Origin: an uncultured Amaricoccus sp.
Lineage (GTDB): Bacteria > Pseudomonadota > Alphaproteobacteria > Rhodobacterales > Rhodobacteraceae
NCBI RefSeq assembly: GCF_937891315.1
Contig: NZ_CALAGI010000141.1
Coordinates: 1 to 64,000, forward strand
Direction of reading: 5' to 3'
DNA: 64,000 nucleotides
Within the stretch, counting starts at the first letter, position 1. Every line of letters begins with the position of its first letter. Positions 18,475 through 27,811 of this stretch are shown here, in pieces. The notes beneath the pieces are model-generated. The model saw only the letters and a list, made by a program, of their open reading frames with translations, searched no databases and was not told the origin of the DNA. The translations under genes were made by a program, and so were the position numbers.

Positions 18475-20226
18475 ATGGCCAACGACACGATCAATGGCAA
18501 GCCGATGCATTCCGCGGTGCCCGAACTGGCGGAAGCCTGTCGGCTTGGAAAGATCGATCGGCGGGAATTCCTGGCAACCGCGACGGCGCTTGGGCTGACC
18601 GGCGCCGCAGCCTATGGCCTCATCGGGCTGACGCGGCCGTCCGAGGCGCTGGCCCAGGAGGTCGCGCCGGACGTCGCAACGCCCGGCGGCACGATCAAGA
18701 TCGCGATGGCCGTGATGCGGATCGAGGATCCGCGGATCTTCAGCTGGTCGCAGATGGCCAATGCCGCGCGCGGCACCATCGAGCCTCTGGTGCGCTACAC
18801 CGCCGATTTCACCTTCGTTCCCTGGCTGCTGGAAAGCTGGGAAGTGAATGACGACGCAACGGAATATACGCTGAAGCTGCGCCAGAACGCCTTCTGGACC
18901 AACGGCGATCCGTTCACCGCCGACGATGTGCTGTTCAACTTCGCCCGCTGGGCGCAAAAGGAAGTCGCCGGCAACTCGATGGCCGACCGCATTTCAAGCC
19001 TGATCGAGAAGAAGGGCGAGGAGAAGTTCACCGGCGACGTTACCAAGGACGACGGCACCGTGGTTCAGGAGGAGCAGACGCGCGAGCTGTTCGGCCTGAT
19101 CGACGGCGCGGTGGAAAAGGTCGATGAGAAGACCGTCAGACTGCGTCCGTCGAAGTCGGACATTTCGATCATCGCCGGGTTCTCCGACTACCCTGCCCTG
19201 ATCGTGCACCGAAGCTTCGACGAGACCGGCGCCGATCTGTCGAAGAACCCTGTCGGAACCGGTCCCTGGACGCTCGATAGCATCGATGTCGGGGTCAAGG
19301 CGGTGCTCAGCCGACGCACGGACGACAAGGGTTGGTGGGGCGACGACGTCGATGGCCCGGTGCTGCTCGACGGCATTGAATATATCGACTACGGCACCGA
19401 CCCGTCGGCCGAGATCGCCGGCTATGAGTCGGGCGAGATCAACACCAGCTACGAGACGCCACCGAGCTATGTCGAAATCCTCGACGGGCTGGATCTGGTG
19501 AGGTCCGAGGCTGTTACCGCGAATACCGTCTGCGTGCGGATGAACACCAAGAGCGCGCCGTTCGACGTGAAGGAAGTGCGCAACGCGGTGCAACTCGCGG
19601 TGGACAATTCGGTGGTGCTCGATCTCGGCTATCAGGGGCTGGGGCTGGTCGCAGAGAACCACCACGTGGGGCCGATGCATCCGGAATATGCCGAGCTGCC
19701 TCCGATCTCCCGCGACCCCGAGAAGGCCCTGGCGCTGCTGACCGAGGCGGGGCACGCCGAGACCGAGATCGAGCTGATCTCGCTCGACGACGATATCAAC
19801 CGCAACACCACTGACGCGGTCGCAGCGCAGATGCGCGATGCGGGAATGAAGGTGAAGCGAACGGTCATTCCGGGAAGTACCTTCTGGAACAACTGGTTGA
19901 CCTACCCATTCTCATCCACCGAATGGAACCATCGACCGCTGGGCGTGCAGACCTACATGCTGGGCTATCGCACTGGCGCGCCGTGGAACGAGACCGCGTT
20001 TTCCGATCCGAAGTTCGACGAGCTGCTCGACAAGTCGCTGGCATTGTCGAACCCGGACGACCGGCGACCGCTGATGGCCGAGATGGAGAAAATCCTGCAG
20101 GACTCGGGCGTTCTGATCCAGGCCTACTGGCGCAAGACCTTCCGGCACATGACGCCGAACGTGCACGGCCTCTCCATGCATCCGGTGTTCGAAATCCATC
20201 TCGAGAAGACCTGGCTCTCGGCCTGA
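18475..20226 (+). CDS. ABC importer substrate-binding protein, family 5 (peptide/nickel type), Tat-exported
   Basis: 583 aa periplasmic binding protein of the SBP_bac_5 family (dipeptides, oligopeptides, nickel chelates or opines). The N-terminus has a twin-arginine motif DRREFLA (Arg29-Arg30), a hydrophobic stretch and a likely cleavage after ALAQ near residue 60, so it is probably exported folded. The family segments ATEYTLKLRQNAFWTNGDPFTADDVLF and DVKEVRNAVQLAVD are seen in order. AGGGGG precedes ATG 18475. It is the first gene of a four-gene importer operon. The substrate cannot be assigned from sequence. Confidence 0.9.
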   Translation: MANDTINGKPMHSAVPELAEACRLGKIDRREFLATATALGLTGAAAYGLIGLTRPSEALAQEVAPDVATPGGTIKIAMAVMRIEDPRIFSWSQMANAARGTIEPLVRYTADFTFVPWLLESWEVNDDATEYTLKLRQNAFWTNGDPFTADDVLFNFARWAQKEVAGNSMADRISSLIEKKGEEKFTGDVTKDDGTVVQEEQTRELFGLIDGAVEKVDEKTVRLRPSKSDISIIAGFSDYPALIVHRSFDETGADLSKNPVGTGPWTLDSIDVGVKAVLSRRTDDKGWWGDDVDGPVLLDGIEYIDYGTDPSAEIAGYESGEINTSYETPPSYVEILDGLDLVRSEAVTANTVCVRMNTKSAPFDVKEVRNAVQLAVDNSVVLDLGYQGLGLVAENHHVGPMHPEYAELPPISRDPEKALALLTEAGHAETEIELISLDDDINRNTTDAVAAQMRDAGMKVKRTVIPGSTFWNNWLTYPFSSTEWNHRPLGVQTYMLGYRTGAPWNETAFSDPKFDELLDKSLALSNPDDRRPLMAEMEKILQDSGVLIQAYWRKTFRHMTPNVHGLSMHPVFEIHLEKTWLSA

Positions 20227-20238
20227 CGCACCTGCCCC

Positions 20239-20266
20239 ATCCGGCGCGCAAATTCGCGCGCCGGAT
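20239..20266 (+). repeat. intercistronic hairpin after the binding-protein gene
   Basis: A perfect 11-bp stem (20239-20249 with 20256-20266) with loop AAATTC sits between the binding-protein stop (20226) and the first permease start (20284). There is no T-run after it, so it is better read as an mRNA-stabilising or attenuating element than as a full terminator. Confidence 0.75.
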
Positions 20267-20283
20267 CAGCCAAGGTTGCCAAA

Positions 20284-21240
20284 ATGCTGTTATTCTTTCT
20301 GAAACGCCTCTGGACGATGTTGCTGACCGGTCTTTGCCTGACGGCGATCGTCTTCAGCCTGGTGAACCTCAAGCCGAACCTCGTGAAGCTTGCCAAGGAG
20401 CAGAGCAGCGCCAAGGCGTCCGACCAGCAGGTCGAGGTCTGGCTTGAGCAGAACGGCTATAAACGGCCCTGGGTGGTACGCTACGGCGAGTGGCTGGGCG
20501 GCGCGGTGCGTGGCGATTTCGGCAATTCGACCCGGTTCCGCGCGCCGGTGGCCGAGGTGCTGTTGCCGCGGCTGGCGCTGACCGGCATCCTGATGTTCTG
20601 GGTCATGGTGGTCATGGTACCCGGCGCCCTGCTGATCGGGGTGCTCGCGGGCATGCGGGAAGGCTCGAAAACCGACCGCGCGCTGTCGACCATCGCCATC
20701 GCCGGAACCTCGACGCCGGAATATGTGTCGGGCGTGGTGCTGACGGTGATCTTCGCCAGCAAGATGGTCGGGCTGCAATGGTTTTCCGGCTCGGCGACCT
20801 CGGCGGCGGAGACCGGACCGACCTTCTACAATTTCACCCTGCCCGTCCTCACCATCGCGATCTACGGCATGGGCTACATCGCCCGCATGACGCGCGCCTC
20901 GATGGCCGAGGTGATGACCCAGCAATATATCCGCACCGCGCGGCTCAAGGGCCTGTCGTTCCATACCATCGTCGCGCGGCATGCGTTGCGGAACGCGCTG
21001 ATCGCGCCTTTCACCGTCATCATGCTGCAGTTTCCCTGGTTACTGACCGGGGTGGTGATCGTCGAGACGCTGTTCAATTATCGCGGCTTCGGCTGGCTGC
21101 TGATCGAAGGCGCGGGCAACAACGACATCAACCTGCTGCTCGCCTGCTCGATCGTCGCCGTGGTGATCGTGCTGACCACGCAGCTCATCTCCGACCTCGG
21201 TTACGTCTATCTGAACCCGCGCATCCGGGTCGGTGGCTAG
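20284..21240 (+). CDS. ABC importer permease, DppB/OppB type
   Basis: 318 aa, about six transmembrane helices, inner membrane. Typical features are an N-terminal helix (FFLKRLWTMLLTGLCLTAIV), an extracytoplasmic segment with the family element YGEWLGGAVRGDFGNS, and the cytoplasmic EAA-like loop YIRTARLKGLSFHTIVARHA that contacts the ATPase. The stop TAG is immediately followed by the ATG of the second permease, with no spacer. Confidence 0.93.
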   Translation: MLLFFLKRLWTMLLTGLCLTAIVFSLVNLKPNLVKLAKEQSSAKASDQQVEVWLEQNGYKRPWVVRYGEWLGGAVRGDFGNSTRFRAPVAEVLLPRLALTGILMFWVMVVMVPGALLIGVLAGMREGSKTDRALSTIAIAGTSTPEYVSGVVLTVIFASKMVGLQWFSGSATSAAETGPTFYNFTLPVLTIAIYGMGYIARMTRASMAEVMTQQYIRTARLKGLSFHTIVARHALRNALIAPFTVIMLQFPWLLTGVVIVETLFNYRGFGWLLIEGAGNNDINLLLACSIVAVVIVLTTQLISDLGYVYLNPRIRVGG

Positions 21241-22398
21241 ATGGAACTCACATATCTCACGCCGGGACAGATCGTCTGGCAGGTCATCCTGCGGTTCGCG
21301 CCGGTGCTGATCTCCCTCGCGGCGATCATGGTCGTCAGCATGATCTTCCGCCGGCGCCTCGGCTTCTACGGCCGGATCTTCGAGAGCGGCATCGGCATGA
21401 TCGGCTTGGCGCTGCTGCTCTTCTGGCTGCTGACGGCGCTGATGGCGAACTGGATCACGCTGTTCGATCCGTTCGAGCAGATCCGCGCGCTACAGAACAA
21501 ACCACCGGGGGCGATCGCACCGGATATCGGCCTGCCCTATCTCTTCGGTGGCGACAGTCTCGGCCGCTGCGTCTTCTCGCGCATGGTCTATGGCAGCCGG
21601 ACCGTGATGGCGATCGCACCGCTGGCGACGCTGTTCGCCTATATGGTCGGGATCATGTTGGGGCTGCCGGCGGGCTATCATGGCGGCTGGCTCGACACCG
21701 CGCTCAGCTTCGTGGCCAATCTGGTGCTGGCCTTCCCGGTCATCCTGCTCTTCTACCTGCTTGTGACGCCGGAGATCCGGCAGACGTTGATACCCGGCGC
21801 CATGGCGGCGGTCCTCTTCATCTTTCCGGTGCTGTTCCTGCTGACCCTGTTCTGGAGCCGGTTTCGGGAGCGGCCCGGGGTCCTGCTCTATACCGTCCTG
21901 CCGGTCCTCGTGATCGGCGGCTTTATCTATGTCGGGTTGATCGGCCTCTGGGATCCGACCGGTCTGATCACGATGGAGCCGAACACGCTCAACATCTTCC
22001 TCGCCGTCGTCTTCATCACCTCGCCCACGGTCTTCCGGATCGTGCGCGGGCTGACGCTCGACATCAAGACGCGGGACTATGTCGCGGCGGCGCAGACCCG
22101 GGGCGAACGGCCGTGGTACATCATGCTGTGGGAGATCCTACCGAACGCGCGCGGACCTCTGATCGTCGATGCCTGCCTGCGCATCGGCTACACCACGATC
22201 CTTCTCGGGACGCTCGGCTTCTTCGGGCTCGGCGTCAGCCCGGAAAGCGCGGACTGGGGCTCCACCATCAACGAGGGGCGCAAGCTGCTTCGGCTTTATA
22301 TTCACCCTGCCCTTCCGCCAGCGCTCGCGATCATGAGCCTCGTGCTGGGGCTGAACCTGCTCGCCGACGCGCTGCGCGAGCAGAGCATGAAGGACTGA
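21241..22398 (+). CDS. ABC importer permease, DppC/OppC type, with extra central segment
   Basis: 385 aa, longer than the usual 280-310 aa for DppC. The N-terminal OppC_N helix and the core permease are present (GGDSLGRCVFSRMVYGSRT, VGIMLGLPAGYHGGWLD, then the EAA loop DYVAAAQTRGERPWYIMLWE and GFFGLGVSPESADWGS). Between about residues 175 and 250 there is an insertion with two extra hydrophobic helices. It pairs with the preceding permease. Confidence 0.92.
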   Translation: MELTYLTPGQIVWQVILRFAPVLISLAAIMVVSMIFRRRLGFYGRIFESGIGMIGLALLLFWLLTALMANWITLFDPFEQIRALQNKPPGAIAPDIGLPYLFGGDSLGRCVFSRMVYGSRTVMAIAPLATLFAYMVGIMLGLPAGYHGGWLDTALSFVANLVLAFPVILLFYLLVTPEIRQTLIPGAMAAVLFIFPVLFLLTLFWSRFRERPGVLLYTVLPVLVIGGFIYVGLIGLWDPTGLITMEPNTLNIFLAVVFITSPTVFRIVRGLTLDIKTRDYVAAAQTRGERPWYIMLWEILPNARGPLIVDACLRIGYTTILLGTLGFFGLGVSPESADWGSTINEGRKLLRLYIHPALPPALAIMSLVLGLNLLADALREQSMKD

Positions 22399-22460
22399 GG
22401 GGCGCGCGGAACCAAAGATGACTTGCGACAGACCATCTCCAGATAGCACACGGTAAAGCC

Positions 22461-24530
22461 ATGGCGGAGCCCATCCTGGAGATCGAGAACCTCTCGATCT
22501 CCTTCTTCACCCGGATCGGAGAGATTCCGGCGGTGATGAACTTCTCGGCGACGGTGATGCCAGGGCAGGCGCTCGGCCTCGTCGGCGAGAGCGGTTGCGG
22601 CAAATCGACGGTCGCGCTCGGGGTCATGCGCGATCTCGGCGCGAGCGGACGGATCGTTGGCGGCTCCATCCGCTTCAAGGGGCGCGACCTCGTGACCATG
22701 CCGGATGCCGACCTGCGCCGGATCCGCGGCTCCGAGATCGCGATGATCTATCAGGAACCGATGGCGAGCCTGAATCCGGCGATGAAGGTCGGCGCGCAGC
22801 TGATGGAAGTGCCGATGATCCACGAGGGCATCGGCGCCGCCGAAGCGCGCGCGCGCGCCCTGCGCGTGGTCGACGCCGTCCGCCTGCCCGATCCACCGCG
22901 CATCCTCGGCAGCTATCCGCACCAGCTCTCGGGTGGCCAGCAGCAGCGCATCGTCATCGCCATGGCGCTGATGGCGCAGCCGGCGCTCCTGATCCTCGAC
23001 GAGCCGACCACGGCGCTCGATGTCACAGTCGAGGCCGGGATCGTCCAGCTGGTCAAGGATCTCGGCCGCGACTTCGGCACCTCGATGCTGTTCATCAGCC
23101 ACAATCTCGGGCTGGTGCTCGAGACCTGCGACCGGATCTGCGTGATGTATTCCGGCGAGGCGGTGGAGACCGGGCCAATAGCGGAAGTGTTCGACGAGAT
23201 GCGCCACCCTTACACGCAAGGGCTGTTTCGCTCGATCCCCCTGCCCGGCGCCGACAAGACGAGTCGTCCGCTGATCGCGATTCCGGGCAATTTCCCGCTG
23301 CCGCACGAACGCCCGCCCGGCTGCAACTTCGGGCCGCGCTGCGGCTGTTTCGAGAAGAAGCGTTGCGACGCGACCGACGTGCCGATGCTGCCGGTTTCGT
23401 CCAGCCATGCGAGCCGCTGCCTGCGGTTTCACGAAATCGACTGGACGGCGCCCCCGACCATCGCGACCCGCGCCGAGCCGGCGCCGATCGGCGACGTGGT
23501 GCTCAGCGCGCGGGAGTTGCGCAAATATTACCGCGTCGGATCCGGCGGCTTGTTCGGGGGCGACTCGACCCGCGTCGTCAAGGCGAACGAGTCGGTGAGC
23601 TTCGAGGCGCGCGAGGCCGAGACGCTGGCGATCGTCGGCGAGAGCGGCTGCGGCAAGTCGACGCTCGCCAAGGTGCTGCTCGGACTCGAGACGGCGAGCG
23701 ACGGCGCGGTCCAGCTCGGCGAGCTGGAGATCGGCCAGCGGACGATCGGTTCCCGTGACACGCGCACCGTCGCCGACATCCAGATGGTATTCCAGAACCC
23801 GTTCGACACGCTGAACCCCAGCCAGTCGATCGGTACGCAGATCATCCGGGTGTTGGAAAAGTTCCGCTTCGGCGACGGCCACGCCGCGCGCGAAGCCAAG
23901 ATGCTGGAGCTGCTCGATCTGGTGAAGCTGCCGCGCGCCTTCGCACGCCGAATGCCGCGGCAGCTCTCGGGCGGGCAGAAACAGCGCATCGGCATCGCAC
24001 GCGCCTTCGCCGGGGCGCCGAGGGCGGTGGTGGCGGACGAGCCGGTCTCGGCGCTCGACGTCTCGGTGCAGGCGGCGGTGACCGATCTCTTGATGGACAT
24101 CCAGCGCCGGCACCGCACGACGATGCTGTTCATCAGCCATGATCTGGGCGTGGTGCGCTATCTCGCCGACCGGGTGATGGTCATGTATCTCGGGCACGTG
24201 GTCGAGATCGGCGGCACGGACCAGGTGTTTCAGCCGCCCTATCATCCCTATACCGAGGCGCTGCTGTCGGCGGTGCCGATCGCGGATACCTCGGTGAAGC
24301 GCAAGCGGATCGTGCTGACCGGCGACATTCCGTCCGCGGTCAACCCTCCGCCGGGCTGCCCGTTCCAGACCCGTTGTCCGCGCAAGGCGCAAACCGGAAG
24401 CGATCTCTGCGAAACCGAGATGCCGCCCTTCCGCGAACTGGAGCCCGGACATCATGTGAAATGCCATCTGCCTTCGGAAGTCTTCGCGGCGATGGAGCCG
24501 GTGATTCGCCTCGCCGGGGCCGAAAGCTGA
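22461..24530 (+). CDS. fused DppD-DppF-type ABC importer ATPase
   Basis: 689 aa with two complete ABC cassettes. The first has Walker A GESGCGKST from residue 42 and signature LSGGQQQR; the second has Walker A from residue 393 and signature LSGGQKQR. Each half ends in the family's cysteine-containing oligopeptide C-terminal motif (PPGCNFGPRCGC and PPGCPFQTRCPRK). The two ATPases that are usually separate genes are thus one polypeptide, which energises the two permeases upstream. The start is ATG 22461, 62 bp after the permease. Confidence 0.94.
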   Translation: MAEPILEIENLSISFFTRIGEIPAVMNFSATVMPGQALGLVGESGCGKSTVALGVMRDLGASGRIVGGSIRFKGRDLVTMPDADLRRIRGSEIAMIYQEPMASLNPAMKVGAQLMEVPMIHEGIGAAEARARALRVVDAVRLPDPPRILGSYPHQLSGGQQQRIVIAMALMAQPALLILDEPTTALDVTVEAGIVQLVKDLGRDFGTSMLFISHNLGLVLETCDRICVMYSGEAVETGPIAEVFDEMRHPYTQGLFRSIPLPGADKTSRPLIAIPGNFPLPHERPPGCNFGPRCGCFEKKRCDATDVPMLPVSSSHASRCLRFHEIDWTAPPTIATRAEPAPIGDVVLSARELRKYYRVGSGGLFGGDSTRVVKANESVSFEAREAETLAIVGESGCGKSTLAKVLLGLETASDGAVQLGELEIGQRTIGSRDTRTVADIQMVFQNPFDTLNPSQSIGTQIIRVLEKFRFGDGHAAREAKMLELLDLVKLPRAFARRMPRQLSGGQKQRIGIARAFAGAPRAVVADEPVSALDVSVQAAVTDLLMDIQRRHRTTMLFISHDLGVVRYLADRVMVMYLGHVVEIGGTDQVFQPPYHPYTEALLSAVPIADTSVKRKRIVLTGDIPSAVNPPPGCPFQTRCPRKAQTGSDLCETEMPPFRELEPGHHVKCHLPSEVFAAMEPVIRLAGAES

Positions 24531-24782
24531 CCCGCGCCCTTCGCCGATGGGGTCTATTCGACGTCTGACCTCCTTCAGATGACAGGATTGTTGCGTTGAG
24601 CGGATCGGTTCCCGGAATGGCCGGCATCGGCGAGTTCGCGCCGAAATGCACAATCTGTTAACGTTTTTAATGGGATTGCCGGCCCTTAGTGTCGGCGTCG
24701 GATTGATTTCGCGCGATCGCGGACTTGCCGCGGCGCCCGACAAGGGCGACCCAAGCGGCGCTGGAACGGCGGGAGGATATCG
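24531..24782 (+). other. intergenic region before the type I secretion operon
   Basis: This 252-bp gap includes an A/T-rich patch (about 24650-24675) with TTAAC-type sequences suggestive of promoter DNA. I cannot define a -35/-10 pair. GGGAGG lies just before the ATG at 24783. Confidence 0.3.
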
Positions 24783-26498
24783 ATGCGGAGAGAGTTGAAC
24801 GGACCGGCGGCCGGCCTTGGCGGCATGAAGCACCTGTTTGTCAGCGTCGGCGTCTTCAGTTTTTTCGTGAACGTGTTGATGCTGACCGGCTCGCTCTACA
24901 TGCTTCAGATTTACGACCGCGTGCTGCCGAGCCGGTCCGAGGAGACCCTGCTCGCCCTGACGCTGCTCGTCGCGGCGCTCTATGCCTTGATGGGCATCCT
25001 TGACTATGCCCGCACCCGGATCGCCGCGCGCATCGGCGCTACCATGCAGGCGCGGCTCGATGCCCGCGTGTTCAACGCGACGCTTCGCCGTTCGATCCTG
25101 TCGAGCGAACGCTCCAAGCCCGCCTCGGGGCTGAAGGATCTCGAGTCGGTGCAGAAGCTGATGGGCTCGCCTGTGCTCTTCGCCGTCTTCGACATGCCCT
25201 GGGCGCCGGTCTATATCTTCGCGATCTTCACCTTCCATCCATGGCTCGGCTATCTCTCGATCGGGGGCGGGCTGATCCTCGTCGCCGTCACCATCCTGAA
25301 CCAGATCCTGACGCGCCGGCCCGAGATCGAGGCGAATATCGCCACGATGCAGGGCGACGCCTTCGCCGAGACGATCCGCCAGCAGGGCGAGATGATCCAG
25401 GCGCTCGGCATGCGCGGCGCGGTGGTCGCGCGCTGGCAGAAGCTGCGCGGCCATGCCCTGCGCTCGCAACTGCTCTCCGGCGATCGCGTCAGCCAGTTCG
25501 CGACGATTTCCAAGACCTTCCGGTTCTTCCTGCAGTCGGCGGTACTCGGCCTCGGCGCCTATCTGGTGATTCATGGCCAGATGAGCGCGGGTGCGATGAT
25601 CGCGGGCTCGATCCTGCTCGGCCGCGCCCTCGCGCCGATCGAGCAGGCGATCGGTGGCTGGCCGTTGGTTCTGCGCGCGCGCCAGGGCTGGGCCTCGCTC
25701 ACCAAGCTCTTGGAGAGCACGCCGGAACTGCCGGATCGGACCGCCCTGCCCCGGCCCCGCGCGCTGTTCGAGGTGAACCAGATCACCGTCTTCCCGCCGG
25801 AGCAGCAGAAGGCGAGCCTCCGGATGCTCGATTTCACCCTGCAGCCCGGCCAGGCGCTTGGCGTCATCGGCGCGTCGGCCTCGGGCAAATCGACGCTGGC
25901 GCGGGTGCTGACCGGCATCTGGCGCCCGGCCTCGGGTTCGGTGCGGCTCGACGGCGCGGCCCTCGAGCATTACGATCCGGACGTGCTCGGCGGCTATATC
26001 GGCTATCTGCCGCAGGACGTGGTCCTGTTCGACGGCACCGTCGCCGAGAATATCGGCAGGCTGCGCGAGCGACCGGACCCGGCCGCCGTGGTCGCGGCCG
26101 CCAAGAAGGCGGGCGCGCATGAGATGATCCTCGGCCTGCCGCAGGGATACGACACGCCGGTCTTCGCCGGTGGTGCGCGCCTCTCGGGCGGGCAGAAGCA
26201 GCGGATCGGGCTGGCGCGGGCCTTCTATGGCGACCCGGTGGTGATGGTGCTCGACGAGCCGAATTCCAATCTCGACTCGGCCGGCCAGGACGCGCTGAAC
26301 CTCGCGATCCGCCAGGCCAAGTCGGAGGGCAAGGCGGTCGTCATCATGGCGCACCGGCCGGCCGGCATCGCCGAATGCGACGTGATCCTGATCGTCGACG
26401 GCGGGGTCGCCAAGGCCTATGGTCCGCGCGACGAGGTCCTGAAGGCGCATGTGCGAAACTATGCCCAGGTCGCGGGACGGGTGGCGGAGGGACAATGA
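24783..26498 (+). CDS. type I secretion ABC transporter/permease, PrtD family
   Basis: 571 aa. An N-terminal ABC transmembrane domain (about residues 20-300, starting FFVNVLMLTGSLYMLQIYDRV, a PrtD-family hallmark) is followed by an ABC ATPase with Walker A GASASGKST from residue 363, signature LSGGQKQR and Walker B VMVLDEPNSNLD. There is no N-terminal C39 peptidase or C39-like domain, so it suits RTX proteases, lipases or S-layer-type substrates with C-terminal secretion signals. The strong ribosome site GGGAGG precedes ATG 24783. The stop overlaps the adaptor start by 4 bp (ATGA). Confidence 0.94.
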   Translation: MRRELNGPAAGLGGMKHLFVSVGVFSFFVNVLMLTGSLYMLQIYDRVLPSRSEETLLALTLLVAALYALMGILDYARTRIAARIGATMQARLDARVFNATLRRSILSSERSKPASGLKDLESVQKLMGSPVLFAVFDMPWAPVYIFAIFTFHPWLGYLSIGGGLILVAVTILNQILTRRPEIEANIATMQGDAFAETIRQQGEMIQALGMRGAVVARWQKLRGHALRSQLLSGDRVSQFATISKTFRFFLQSAVLGLGAYLVIHGQMSAGAMIAGSILLGRALAPIEQAIGGWPLVLRARQGWASLTKLLESTPELPDRTALPRPRALFEVNQITVFPPEQQKASLRMLDFTLQPGQALGVIGASASGKSTLARVLTGIWRPASGSVRLDGAALEHYDPDVLGGYIGYLPQDVVLFDGTVAENIGRLRERPDPAAVVAAAKKAGAHEMILGLPQGYDTPVFAGGARLSGGQKQRIGLARAFYGDPVVMVLDEPNSNLDSAGQDALNLAIRQAKSEGKAVVIMAHRPAGIAECDVILIVDGGVAKAYGPRDEVLKAHVRNYAQVAGRVAEGQ

Positions 26499-27802
26499 TG
26501 AGCGACGAATCCACGCATCGCTGGTTTGTCAATCGCTTCATGCTGGGCGGCTATCTGGCGGTTTTCGTGCTGGTGTTCGGGCTCGGCGCCTGGGCGGCGA
26601 TGGCACGGATTTCCGGCGCGGTGATCGTGCCGGGCACGCTGGAGGTCGAGGGCAACAGGCAGGTGGTCCAGCATCCGACCGGCGGCGTCATCGAGGTGAT
26701 CAATGTGCGCAACGGCGCGTCGGTAAACGCCGGCGACGTGCTGGTGCGCCTCGAGGGCGACGAGATCGTGTCCGAACTCGGCATCGTCGAGGGTCAGTGG
26801 TTCGAGATCCTCGCCCGCAAGGGGCGCCTCTCGGCCGAGCGCGATGGATTGACCGAGATCACCTTCGACCCCGAGCTGACTTCGCGGGCGAGCACGCCGA
26901 ATATCGCGACGCTGATGAAGGCGCAGGAGCAGCAGTTCAAGGCCCGCCAGAAGCTGCAGGGCGAGGAGGCGGGCCAGCTGAGGGAGCGCCAGACCCAGAT
27001 CGAGCGTCAGATCGAGGGACTGGACGCCGTGCAGGCCGCCACCCAGAAGCAGATCACCCTCATCACGCGCGAGATCGACGGCCAGGAATCGCTGCTCGCC
27101 AAGGGCCTGACCGAGATCACGCGGGTTCTGACCCCGCGCCGCGCCCTCGCGGAACTCGAAGGCACCAGCGGTCAGGTCGAGGCGACGATCGCCGAGAACA
27201 AGGGCAAGATCGCCGAGATCGAGATCAATCTCGTCCAACTCGATTCCAAGACCCGCGAGGACGCGATCTCGGAGCTGCGGGATCTCGAATTTCGCGAGAT
27301 CGAGCTGCGCGAGCGGCGCGACAACCTGCGCCAGCAGGTGGAGAAGCTTGATCTGCGGGCGCCGGTGGCCGGCGTGATCTACGGTAATACCGCCGACACG
27401 CTGCGCGGCGTGATCCGGGCGGCGGAACCGGTGATGTACATCGTCCCGAAGGACGCGCCCCTGATCGTGCGCGGCCATGTGATGCCGATCAATATCGACC
27501 AGATCCATATCGGCCAGCAGGCGACGATGCGCTTCTCGGCCTTCGACGCGCGGACCACGCCCGAGGTGACGGGGCATGTGAAGACGCTGTCGGCGGATAC
27601 GATGGAAGACCGAAACAATGGCTCGCGCTACTATCTCGTCGATATCGAGCTCGACGCGGCGAGTCAGGAGAAGCTGATCCACCGGCCGCTGGTACCCGGC
27701 ATGCCGGTCGAGGCGTTCATCGGCACCGACGAGCGCAGCCCGCTCAGCTATTTCGTGAAGCCCTTCACCGACTATTTCTCCCGCGCCCTGCAGGAGGGAT
27801 AG
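26495..27802 (+). CDS. type I secretion periplasmic adaptor, HlyD/PrtE family
   Basis: 435 aa membrane-fusion protein linking the ABC exporter to an outer-membrane TolC. It has one N-terminal transmembrane helix (YLAVFVLVFGLGAWAAMARI), a lipoyl/barrel-sandwich half-motif (VVQHPTGGVIEVINVRNGASV), a long coiled coil (about residues 135-285), the second lipoyl half (LRAPVAGVIYGNT) and a beta-barrel domain. ATG 26495 follows GAGGGACA and overlaps the exporter stop; a second ATG is adjacent. No substrate gene or TolC is nearby. Confidence 0.94.
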   Translation: MMSDESTHRWFVNRFMLGGYLAVFVLVFGLGAWAAMARISGAVIVPGTLEVEGNRQVVQHPTGGVIEVINVRNGASVNAGDVLVRLEGDEIVSELGIVEGQWFEILARKGRLSAERDGLTEITFDPELTSRASTPNIATLMKAQEQQFKARQKLQGEEAGQLRERQTQIERQIEGLDAVQAATQKQITLITREIDGQESLLAKGLTEITRVLTPRRALAELEGTSGQVEATIAENKGKIAEIEINLVQLDSKTREDAISELRDLEFREIELRERRDNLRQQVEKLDLRAPVAGVIYGNTADTLRGVIRAAEPVMYIVPKDAPLIVRGHVMPINIDQIHIGQQATMRFSAFDARTTPEVTGHVKTLSADTMEDRNNGSRYYLVDIELDAASQEKLIHRPLVPGMPVEAFIGTDERSPLSYFVKPFTDYFSRALQEG

Positions 27803-27811
27803 ACCCCGGGG

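Noticed and set aside
22302..26495. Very long leftward open frame of about 1400 codons
   Set aside because: It lies antisense to two well-conserved genes (importer ATPase and secretion exporter) and is rich in Arg/His/Asp/Gln without any domain. Long antisense frames are expected at this GC content.
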